Origin: Marinobacterium sediminicola | GTDB lineage: Bacteria > Pseudomonadota > Gammaproteobacteria > Pseudomonadales > Balneatricaceae | Reading direction: 5' to 3' | Assembly: GCF_022343685.1 (NCBI RefSeq) | Contig: NZ_CP092123.1 | Span: 1,488,001-1,552,000, forward strand | Length of the DNA: 64,000 nucleotides | Shown here: positions 57,195-64,000 of the stretch, piece after piece | Position numbering within the stretch: position 1 is the first letter of the stretch | How the letters are laid out: each line of letters begins with the position of its first letter | The notes under the pieces: model-generated | Database searches by the model: none | Told to the model about the DNA's origin: nothing | What the model saw: the letters and a program-made list of their open reading frames with translations, nothing else | Translations under genes and position numbers: made by a program

Positions 57195-58481
57195 CTAAGA
57201 GGGATTACGGGCGAAGTCACTGCGGCTTCGCCTTTTTTTTGGTTTTGCGGTCTGCTGTGCCGAACGGGTGCAGTTTCGGCCTCCGTGCTTGGCGGCGTAG
57301 AGTGCCTGGTCTGCCTGTTTAATCACCGCTTCTGCAGTCTGGCTCCCTTCATGAGTCGAAAAGCCGATGCTGATGGTCACTTTTACAGCCTGATCCTGTT
57401 CATCTCGTTTGCGCAGCGACCGTCCCGCTTCATCATCCTCTGGGCGGCTGGAACTCCGGATTCGCATCGGATACTGGGCAACCCGCTCACGCACGGCTTC
57501 CAAAGCACCTAATACGGCCTCGTGCGAACCGCGTCGAAATACAATGGTGAACTCTTCGCCGCCGTAACGAAACAGACGGCCGCCGGCGCTGACGTGACGC
57601 AGTTGGCTGGCAACCATCCGCAATACCTGGTCACCCACATCATGTCCATAGCGATCATTGAACTGCTTGAAATGATCGATATCGAGCATGGCTATGCTGT
57701 AGCCCTTGCCAGGGCTTATCAGGTGGTGCTCCAGTGCGCGCCTCCCCGGAACGCCCGTCAATGTGTCGACAAATGCCATGTCATAGCCGTTACGGATAAC
57801 GGCAATCAGCAGAACGAACTGGCCCAGTAAATGATAAAACTGACCCTGCACCCGAGAGGTTGTATCTGCCAGCGTCAAGAGAACACAGAAGCTGAGCGTA
57901 ATATGGGTCAGCAGGTCGCGTCGTCCCATCATCAGGGCTAGTCCGACAGAAAGTATCATGCATCCCAGCTGCCACCAGAAAACGGCGGGACTGATCGTCA
58001 GTTGGGGCGCCAGTTGCTCAATAAATGGCCGCGGCAGGGCAGTCAATAGTTGAACCAGCTGAATAGGCTGGTATCGCCATATCAGCACAAGGCTCAGATA
58101 GCAGCCAATGACGATAAGGATGCGTGCTATCCCTGCACGTGAGAATGTACGCCGCTCAGGGACCAGCGTGATCCAGGCCTGCATCAGCGGCCAGATGAGT
58201 CCGACCAGAACCACTAAAACGTAGCTTGCCGGGTTGTCCGGTGACGAGGCGGTGGCAAGGTCATAGAGACTGGCGACAGCGCTAATGTGGAGCACCATGA
58301 GCAGAGTGCGGCTTTGCTTGAACCCAAGCGACAGCAGAATCACGATCAGGCCGACCAGCCACGGCAGACTGGCGAGAAACATCAAGTGAGCGGAAGAAAG
58401 GGCAGTGGCCAGATCATCAAGCAGCAGCGGGAGCGGGAGCAGCAATAAGGGCAGCAGGCGCAGGGCCGGTTTCCAAATCAT
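57195..58481 (-). CDS. Membrane-bound diguanylate cyclase
   Basis: The 428-residue protein has an N-terminal seven- to eight-helix membrane region (residues 1 to about 230, including a polyleucine start LLPLLLLPLPLLLDDL), followed by a GGDEF domain (DTLTGVPGRRALE, AMLDIDHFKQFNDRYGHDVGDQVLR, FRYGGEEFTIVF). The catalytic GGEEF is intact and no RxxD inhibitory site lies five residues before it, so product inhibition of the usual kind is not expected. The C-terminus is very basic (KPKKRRSRS). Its last codons overlap the terminator of the converging permease gene. Confidence 0.9.
   Translation of the reverse strand: MIWKPALRLLPLLLLPLPLLLDDLATALSSAHLMFLASLPWLVGLIVILLSLGFKQSRTLLMVLHISAVASLYDLATASSPDNPASYVLVVLVGLIWPLMQAWITLVPERRTFSRAGIARILIVIGCYLSLVLIWRYQPIQLVQLLTALPRPFIEQLAPQLTISPAVFWWQLGCMILSVGLALMMGRRDLLTHITLSFCVLLTLADTTSRVQGQFYHLLGQFVLLIAVIRNGYDMAFVDTLTGVPGRRALEHHLISPGKGYSIAMLDIDHFKQFNDRYGHDVGDQVLRMVASQLRHVSAGGRLFRYGGEEFTIVFRRGSHEAVLGALEAVRERVAQYPMRIRSSSRPEDDEAGRSLRKRDEQDQAVKVTISIGFSTHEGSQTAEAVIKQADQALYAAKHGGRNCTRSAQQTAKPKKRRSRSDFARNPS
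57210..57241 (+). terminator. Rho-independent terminator of the NCS2-like gene
   Basis: GGCGAAG (57210-57216) / CTTCGCC (57226-57232) is followed by eight or more T residues. It lies inside the 3' end of the converging GGDEF gene. Confidence 0.85.
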
Positions 58482-58647
58482 CTGGGTAATGCTCTGAAGC
58501 AGATGAAAAGGTGTATTCTAACACCGACGATCGCAGACGTCTCACCTCCTTGCCAGGACAAAGTGGTTCAGGTGTGACGTGGCGCGTTTACTTTTTTGAG
58601 CCCTGCGGGCTATGCTCAGAACGAATGTCTAGGGAAGCGAGGGTACT

Positions 58648-59586
58648 ATGAATCAGTACGGGCGTTTGCTGGTCAGTCTGGCCGCTGACGAGCATCGGGG
58701 TGAAGTGCTGCAGAAGCTGAAGCGCCTGAGTACCTCCGAATCGAAAGTGGAACTGTTCAGCTGTGTGTATTCAGCGGCATTGGCAGGAAGCTACCTGTTC
58801 GATACTGAAGGGCGTCAGCATGCGATTCAGTCGCTGTTACGGAAGGTTGAAAAGGGATTGGCTTCCCATGTGGACAAGCTTCAGCACCAGAATATTGATG
58901 TCGGTGCTGATGTCTATTGGGATCGTGATCTGGCCGAAGGGCTGGTGCGAAAGGTGCTGCGCTATAAACCCGATCTGGTCATTCATGCTCCAGAGGCTCA
59001 CGCAAATGCCTTGCAGCAGTTGTTATCGGCACCCGACTGGCGCCTGTTGCGTCAGTGCCCTGCACCGCTTCTGCTGAGCAAGAAGGCTCAATGGAATGAT
59101 CGCCCCGTGATTGCGGCTGCTATCGATCCATTCCATCTTGATGACGCAGCGGCGGAGCTGGATCAGCAATTGTTACAGCATGCGGCTGGCCTTGCACAGC
59201 AGCTGGATGGTGAGCTGCATGTATTGCACGTTTTCAACACGCTGCCACATTCGGCGATTTTCGACGAGCATCTGGTCGTGGACTATGAAGCGCTGCAAAA
59301 AAAGGTTCGAGAGGAGCATCATGCGCGCATCGATGAGCTGATCGCACCCTATGGGCTGTCAATCAAGGATCCCTGTGTGCACCTGCTGGAAGGAGAGCTT
59401 CATCAGCTGGTTCCGGACTGGGCGGAGGAAACATTGGTTGATGTGCTGGTGATGGGAAGTCTGGCGAGGGGATTCATCGATCGTCTGCTCTTGGGCAGTT
59501 CCGCCGAGCGATTGATGGACAAAGTTAATTGTGATCTGTTGATTCTTAAACCGGACAGCTTTAGCTGCCCGGTGAGTGAATTTTAA
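58648..59586 (+). CDS. Tandem universal stress protein (UspE-like)
   Basis: The 312-residue protein has two Usp folds of about 150 residues each. The C-terminal half has the ATP-binding G-x2-G-x9-G-S motif ([21 protein letters not shown]), which the N-terminal half lacks. E. coli UspE, of similar size, has the same tandem organisation and supports survival and motility under stress. The stop codon overlaps the convergent xthA gene by 4 bp. Confidence 0.88.
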   Translation: MNQYGRLLVSLAADEHRGEVLQKLKRLSTSESKVELFSCVYSAALAGSYLFDTEGRQHAIQSLLRKVEKGLASHVDKLQHQNIDVGADVYWDRDLAEGLVRKVLRYKPDLVIHAPEAHANALQQLLSAPDWRLLRQCPAPLLLSKKAQWNDRPVIAAAIDPFHLDDAAAELDQQLLQHAAGLAQQLDGELHVLHVFNTLPHSAIFDEHLVVDYEALQKKVREEHHARIDELIAPYGLSIKDPCVHLLEGELHQLVPDWAEETLVDVLVMGSLARGFIDRLLLGSSAERLMDKVNCDLLILKPDSFSCPVSEF

Positions 59587-60398
59587 AGTGCAAACTCGGC
59601 CCAGATGGGGGCGTGGTCGGATGGCTTCTCCATGCCCCTGATCTCATAGTCGATACCGGCATCAGTACATTTTTCCAGCAAGACTTCTGTTGCCATGATC
59701 GCATCGATACGCAGGCCCCGCTTCGGCTCGTCATCAAAGCCACGGCTGCGGTAGTCAAACCAGCTGAACAAGCGGTCTTCATTCGGGTGCAGGCGGCGGA
59801 AGCTGTCGTGCAGTCCCCACTCGTATAAATGGGACATCCACTCCCGCTCTTCCGGCTGAAAACTGGTCTTGCCGGTTTTCAACCAGCGTTTGCGATTGGG
59901 TTCACCAATCCCGATATCCTTGTCATCCGCGGAGATATTAAGGTCGCCCATGACGACCAGCGGCTGATCAGGGCTACATTCTGATTGCAGATGCTGTAAA
60001 AGATCAGCATAGAAACGACGCTTGGCAGGGAACTTGATCGGGTGATCAATGTTCTCCCCCTGGGGGAAATAGCCGTTAAGTACACGCACTGTCTGGCCGC
60101 TCGAGCTGACAAAATCTGCCATGATCATGCGTCGCTGTGCATCGGCTTCATCACCCGGGAAGCCATACTGCACATTCAACGCAGGTTGCCTGGAGATCAA
60201 ACAAACGCCGTAGTGGGTTTTCTGTCCGTGATAGACCACGTGATAGCCCAAAGCCTCTATTTGCTCGACGGGAAACTGGTCATCGGCCACTTTTGTTTCC
60301 TGAATACCAATAACATCAGGCTGATGCTTATCGATCAGACATTCCAGCTGGTGCATGCGGGCGCGAATGCCATTGGTGTTAAAGGAGATCAGCTTCAT
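59583..60398 (-). CDS. xthA: Exodeoxyribonuclease III
   Basis: The 271-residue enzyme is the main AP endonuclease and 3' exonuclease in DNA base-excision repair. Active-site motifs are the N-terminal [16 protein letters not shown] (metal-binding Glu), [15 protein letters not shown] and the C-terminal SDHAPIW (catalytic Asp-His). The length is typical. It is convergent with the universal stress protein gene. Confidence 0.95.
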   Translation of the reverse strand: MKLISFNTNGIRARMHQLECLIDKHQPDVIGIQETKVADDQFPVEQIEALGYHVVYHGQKTHYGVCLISRQPALNVQYGFPGDEADAQRRMIMADFVSSSGQTVRVLNGYFPQGENIDHPIKFPAKRRFYADLLQHLQSECSPDQPLVVMGDLNISADDKDIGIGEPNRKRWLKTGKTSFQPEEREWMSHLYEWGLHDSFRRLHPNEDRLFSWFDYRSRGFDDEPKRGLRIDAIMATEVLLEKCTDAGIDYEIRGMEKPSDHAPIWAEFAL

Positions 60399-60572
60399 AT
60401 AGATCCTTAGCGTGCCTAATTTTCCAAAGCGTTAATGGTATCAGAAAATCTGAACGGGTCAGGGGTGGCTTGATCGTGATTGGCGATCACTGCTAAGGCG
60501 TGTTTACTATTGGGGCATAAAGACTAGGGTGGTTACAATGAGTCAGGGTTCTCAATATTTCAAGGAGGCACA

Positions 60573-61928
60573 GTGGCACATTTTGATTATGACCTGTTTG
60601 TGATTGGCGCAGGTTCCGGTGGTGTGAGGGCTGGCCGAATGGCGGCGGTTGAAGGTGTCAGAGTCGCCGTTGCTGAAGATCGTTACCTTGGGGGTACCTG
60701 CGTCAACGTGGGGTGTGTTCCCAAAAAGCTCTATGTCTACGCGTCACACTATGCCGAGACCTTTCATGAAGCAGAAGGTTATGGTTTCAAGGCGCAGGGC
60801 GTTGAATTCGACTGGCCGACTCTGAGAGACAACAAGAAACAGGAAATCAGCCGTCTTAATATCATCTATACCCAACTGATGGAAAGTGCCGGCTGCGACT
60901 TGATCCACGGCCGAGCCGAGATTATTGGCGAGCACCAGGTTCGGGTGGGTGATAAGACGTATACGGCCGAACGTATTCTGGTGGCTACCGGTGGCTGGCC
61001 ATTCATTCCCGACTTCGAGGGGCGTGAGCACGTCATTAGCTCCAATGAAGTGTTTGATTTGGAATGCTTCCCGCAGGATGTGCTCGTGGTCGGTGGCGGC
61101 TACATCGCTGTGGAATTTGCAGGCATTTTTGCGGGTTTGGGTGCCAATACCGAACTGATCTACAGAGGGGATCTATTCCTGCGGGGGTTCGACCAGGAAG
61201 TCCGTGAGTTTACCGCTCAGGAGGTTGCGAAGAAGGGGGTTGGGCTGAATTTCAATTGCAATATTGAAACTGTTCACAAGCTGGATTCGGGGCGTTTGCA
61301 GGCGCGGCTAACGGATGGGCGCGTGCTCGAAGCAGATCAGATCCTCTATGCGACCGGTCGAGTACCGAACAGCCGTGGTCTTGGGTTGGAATCCGTAGGG
61401 GTGGCGCAACAGGATAATGGCGCCATCATCGTTAATGACAGCTTTCAGACCAGCGTGCCTTCCATTTATGCAATTGGTGATGTGATCGACCGGGTGCAGC
61501 TAACGCCTGTTGCTTTGGCCGAGGGTATGGCACTGGTGCGGCACTTATACGCGCAAGGCAGTCCGGAAGTGGATTATGAGCTGATTCCGACCGCGGTGTT
61601 CTGCCAGCCCAATATCGGGACCGTGGGGCTGACAGAAGAACAGGCCAGAGAGCGTTATGCTGAGGTCAAGGTGTTCAGGTCAGAGTTTCGTGCTCTCAAG
61701 CATACACTCAGCGGCAGTGATGAGCGGACGCTGATGAAAATGATCGTGGACGCTGAAACTGACCGTGTACTGGGTGTTCACATGGTGGGTGCCGAGGCCG
61801 GTGAAATTATTCAGGGCATCGGTGTAGCACTGAAAGCTGGTGCAACCAAGGCTGTTTTCGACAGTACCATCGGTATTCACCCGACCGCAGCTGAAGAGTT
61901 CGTTACCATGCGGCAACCGGTACGTTAA
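60573..61928 (+). CDS. gorA: Glutathione reductase
   Basis: The 451-residue flavoenzyme reduces glutathione disulfide with NADPH. It has the FAD fold [17 protein letters not shown], the redox disulfide [17 protein letters not shown] and an NADPH fold [34 protein letters not shown], with the Arg residues that prefer NADPH, and the active-site HPTAAEE. The start is the GTG at 60573 with AAGGAGG. This is the plant-/Pseudomonas-like class. Confidence 0.94.
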   Translation: MAHFDYDLFVIGAGSGGVRAGRMAAVEGVRVAVAEDRYLGGTCVNVGCVPKKLYVYASHYAETFHEAEGYGFKAQGVEFDWPTLRDNKKQEISRLNIIYTQLMESAGCDLIHGRAEIIGEHQVRVGDKTYTAERILVATGGWPFIPDFEGREHVISSNEVFDLECFPQDVLVVGGGYIAVEFAGIFAGLGANTELIYRGDLFLRGFDQEVREFTAQEVAKKGVGLNFNCNIETVHKLDSGRLQARLTDGRVLEADQILYATGRVPNSRGLGLESVGVAQQDNGAIIVNDSFQTSVPSIYAIGDVIDRVQLTPVALAEGMALVRHLYAQGSPEVDYELIPTAVFCQPNIGTVGLTEEQARERYAEVKVFRSEFRALKHTLSGSDERTLMKMIVDAETDRVLGVHMVGAEAGEIIQGIGVALKAGATKAVFDSTIGIHPTAAEEFVTMRQPVR

Positions 61929-61944
61929 TTCCCTATACGAGTAC

Positions 61945-61972
61945 AAAAAAGCCGGCTGAAGCCGGCTTTTTT
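61945..61972. terminator. Bidirectional terminator between glutathione reductase and CDF exporter genes
   Basis: AAGCCGGC / GCCGGCTT with a TGAA loop (61949-61968), flanked by A- and T-runs, serves both converging genes. Confidence 0.9.
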
Positions 61973-61973
61973 G

Positions 61974-63140
61974 TTATTGAGGGGGTAGCCAAAGGCTTAA
62001 TTTGCGGAACCAGTTGAGCGATGACAGCTGTTCACGCAATTGCTCCTCGAGCTCTCGGGCGCTCAAGCCGGTATGGCTCAGCAGCTGATGAAACTGCGGC
62101 GAAGCCTTGATGTCCAGATCGATAAACTCGGGATGATAGTAAAGGATCAGTTCGTAGTCGGGGTTTTCACCCAGGATGCGACTCATAGTGGCATCCAAGT
62201 GCTGACTGACCTCACGCCGCGAAGGCATCACCGGGCAGAAAACATCGCCATGAATTTCGTCATCGTAGGTATCGATATGGAAGATGACATGGCCTATGTT
62301 GTCGAAGCGGTTTTGAAGTTTACAGACGACGTTATCGCCGATGTAATGGCCTTCCGCAGCACTCAGGTGTGGAGCAACCTGAAGGTGCATCTCCAGCAGA
62401 CTTTGATTGCCCATGAGTCGGCTTTTGAAGCTGTGAACGTTGATTACGCCATCTACGCTCAGAACCTGTTCACGCAGCTCTTCGACACGGTCTTCAGGAA
62501 GGGCTGTATCAACCAGTTCTGTAACACTCTTGGCAACCAGGTCCCAGCCGATTTTACCGACCAGAAGGGCAACGAGAACAGCTGCCAGGGCGTCCAGCCA
62601 CCATACTCCTGCCATCGCTCCGGCAACGGCAAGGAGGACAACAATGGATGAAAGTGCGTCTGTCCGGCTGTGCCAGGCATTGGCAATAATGAGATCGGAT
62701 TGCAGTTTTTTCCCGATCTTGAGTGTGTAACGGAATATCCATTCCTTGCCCACTATGGACAATGCAGCAGCCAGCAAGGCTGGCCAGGTGGGAAGGGGGG
62801 GATGCTCCACCGCAAAGAGCAAGCTCACACTGTCGTAGGCCATAGCGCCGCCAACGCCAACTAGGACGACACCCAAAGCTACGGTTCCGACGGTTTCAAA
62901 ACGACCGTGTCCCCATGGGTGGCTATCATCCGGAGCGCGGTGAGAAAGGCGTAGTACGGCTACCACCATGAAATCGGTCAGCAGGTCGGAAAGCGAGTGA
63001 ATACCATCTGCAATGAGGGCGCTTGAATTTGCAATTACACCTATCAGAATCTTGAGAACACCCAGCACAGTATCCAGAACGGCCCCGATGATGGTGACAC
63101 GTTCGGCTGCCCGGCGACGTTGATCAAGTTGCTCCTGCAT
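61974..63140 (-). CDS. Cation diffusion facilitator (CDF) metal exporter
   Basis: The 388-residue protein has six transmembrane helices with the metal site ADGIHSLSDLLTD in helix 2 and WHSRTDALSS in helix 5, matching divalent metal exporters (Zn, Mn, Fe or Co). The cytoplasmic domain (TALPEDRVEELREQVLSVDGVINVHSFKSRLMGNQSLLEMHLQV) is normal, but about 85 residues follow (from CPVMPSRREV), longer than a standard 300-residue CDF. The metal cannot be assigned with certainty. It shares a terminator with gorA. Confidence 0.9.
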   Translation of the reverse strand: MQEQLDQRRRAAERVTIIGAVLDTVLGVLKILIGVIANSSALIADGIHSLSDLLTDFMVVAVLRLSHRAPDDSHPWGHGRFETVGTVALGVVLVGVGGAMAYDSVSLLFAVEHPPLPTWPALLAAALSIVGKEWIFRYTLKIGKKLQSDLIIANAWHSRTDALSSIVVLLAVAGAMAGVWWLDALAAVLVALLVGKIGWDLVAKSVTELVDTALPEDRVEELREQVLSVDGVINVHSFKSRLMGNQSLLEMHLQVAPHLSAAEGHYIGDNVVCKLQNRFDNIGHVIFHIDTYDDEIHGDVFCPVMPSRREVSQHLDATMSRILGENPDYELILYYHPEFIDLDIKASPQFHQLLSHTGLSARELEEQLREQLSSLNWFRKLSLWLPPQ

Positions 63141-63265
63141 GGGTTCCGTACTCCGCTGAAAACAGCCAGCTATTGTACCTTTATATGGTCATACACTCTA
63201 GGGCGGCTCTTGTATCTGGTTCTGCAGACATCGCAACATATTGATTATAAAGAACAAAAAACACC

Positions 63266-63282
63266 TGTACAAAAAATGTACA
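63266..63282. promoter_or_regulatory. TGTACA-N5-TGTACA operator-like dyad
   Basis: Two palindromic TGTACA hexamers (63266-63271 and 63277-63282) are separated by five A residues. The pattern resembles an operator, but no regulator gene is next to it. Confidence 0.35.
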
Positions 63283-63344
63283 ATCTGTGTCGAAGCAAGA
63301 AATTATGGGTGCTGAAGCACTTTGGTAATGAAATTTTCACAGTG

Positions 63345-63353
63345 TTATCCACA
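63345..63353 (+). promoter_or_regulatory. Single exact DnaA box
   Basis: TTATCCACA matches the high-affinity DnaA consensus exactly. Only one copy is seen in this stretch, so an origin is not suggested. It may titrate DnaA or be coincidental. Confidence 0.3.
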
Positions 63354-63412
63354 GTAGATGTGGGTAGGCTGACGCAAGCCAGCGATCACGCGGATTACAC
63401 CCAATGCTGACA

Positions 63413-63441
63413 TTGTTCCTTCATGCTGTATCACTTAACAT
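63413..63441 (+). promoter_or_regulatory. Candidate promoter of the BASS-type symporter gene
   Basis: TTGTTC (63413-63418) and TAACAT (63436-63441) are separated by 17 bp, about 36 bp before the start codon. Both boxes are partial matches. The rest of 63141-63476 holds no gene. Confidence 0.35.
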
Positions 63442-63476
63442 GTTGGGTCGTTTCGGTTTGCTCAGGATGGCTTTCC

Positions 63477-64000
63477 ATGCAGTCTTCGTATCTCACCCAG
63501 TTGATTCTTCCTCTGGCGCTGTTCAGTATCATGCTGGGGGTGGGAATGACGCTGAATCGTTCCGATTTCATTCGATTGTGGCGAATGCCTGGTGCTGTTC
63601 TGCTTGGGGTAGTGGGGCAGCTGATCCTGCTGCCGTTGCTGGGGGGACTAGTGCTATGGATGGCAAACCTGCCGCCACTGCTGACGGTCGGGCTGATGAT
63701 CCTGACATTCGCCCCCGGAGGGGCGACTTCCAACATGCTGACGTTGCTGGCCCGAGGTGATACGGCCTTATCCATCACCCTTACAGCTGTTACAAGTCTG
63801 ATAACACCCTTCACCTTGCCTCTCTTGACGGTGCTGACATTGCACTTTTACGGGTTGTCAGATGAGCTACCTGATTTCCCGGTAGTGATCACGATTCTGA
63901 AGTTCATGCTGGTGACATTGCTACCGGTTGGGTTGGGGCTCTTGGTCGCAAGCTGGAAGCCGGATTGGTGTGGTCGTTTATTGAAGCCCGTTAAGGTTTG
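63477..64000 (+). CDS. Bile acid:sodium symporter (BASS) family transporter, truncated by window edge
   Basis: From the ATG at 63477 the frame runs to the end of the window: 174 whole codons. It starts MQSSYLTQLILPLALFSIMLGVGM and continues with LLGVVGQLILLPLLGGLVLWM, then LMILTFAPGGATSNMLTLLARGDTALSITLTAVTSL, whose FAPGGATSN is a family hallmark. AGGATGG precedes the start. Bacterial BASS proteins transport organic anions such as pyruvate, pantoate or steroid acids; the substrate is unknown. Confidence 0.86.
   Translation, partial: MQSSYLTQLILPLALFSIMLGVGMTLNRSDFIRLWRMPGAVLLGVVGQLILLPLLGGLVLWMANLPPLLTVGLMILTFAPGGATSNMLTLLARGDTALSITLTAVTSLITPFTLPLLTVLTLHFYGLSDELPDFPVVITILKFMLVTLLPVGLGLLVASWKPDWCGRLLKPVKV

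Noticed and set aside
63345-63353. Replication origin
   Set aside because: Only one DnaA box, no AT-rich unwinding region with repeats, and no dnaA, dnaN or gidA nearby.

Overview
The window comes from the chromosome of a marine or halophilic gammaproteobacterium, most likely an Oceanospirillales-type organism related to Marinobacterium, Neptuniibacter or Nitrincola. This placement is inferred from gene content: an ectoine operon with its own aspartokinase, a class I PHA synthase, TRAP transport, cytochrome c5, a PA3496-type small protein, and a sdhCDAB-sucAB-lpd-sucCD cluster beside a divergent gltA. Genes are densely packed, and both ends cut through a gene (an RND pump on the left, a BASS-type symporter on the right).

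Layout. 1-3.1 kb: TetR-controlled RND efflux operon on the minus strand. 3.1-5.5 kb: a diguanylate cyclase and an aspartate aminotransferase. 5.7-8.5 kb: uvrB and a TauE-family permease. 8.5-16.7 kb: a signalling and transport locus holding a LuxP-like binding protein, a LuxQ-like sensor on a NarX/DegS-type kinase, a TRAP transporter (dctPQM), a second, Cache-type kinase and one NarL-type regulator. 16.8 kb: tRNA-Val(GAC), followed by about 1.1 kb of small orphan genes. 18-31 kb: TCA-cycle block. 31-39.5 kb: housekeeping and conserved genes (dbpA, selO, thioesterases, htpG). 39.6-43.3 kb: cytochrome c5, two c-di-GMP-type proteins and hisC. 43.4-48.9 kb: ectR divergent from ectABC-ask, ending in an overlapping TPR membrane protein. 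49-54 kb: phaC and a Pat-type protein acyltransferase. 54-58.5 kb: azlCD, a BigR/SqrR-type repressor, an NCS2-like permease and a GGDEF protein. 58.6-64 kb: universal stress protein, xthA, glutathione reductase, a CDF metal exporter and a truncated symporter.

How the genes work together. The TCA genes form an apparent transcriptional series with terminators after sdhB and sucD. The ectoine block makes its own aspartyl phosphate through Ask and converts aspartate semialdehyde to ectoine; EctR, divergent from it, is the expected repressor. 

The most unusual part is the 8.5-16.7 kb locus. The LuxP homologue keeps every AI-2/borate-contacting residue known from Vibrio harveyi LuxP, and its overlapping kinase gene has a LuxQ-like periplasmic domain. 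The cytoplasmic half, however, is HisKA_3-type with no receiver domain, and a NarL-type regulator stands where LuxU and LuxO would be expected. The locus surrounds a TakP-like TRAP transporter with a strongly structured leader. This suggests an AI-2-like (or related sugar/borate) signal wired to organic-acid uptake.
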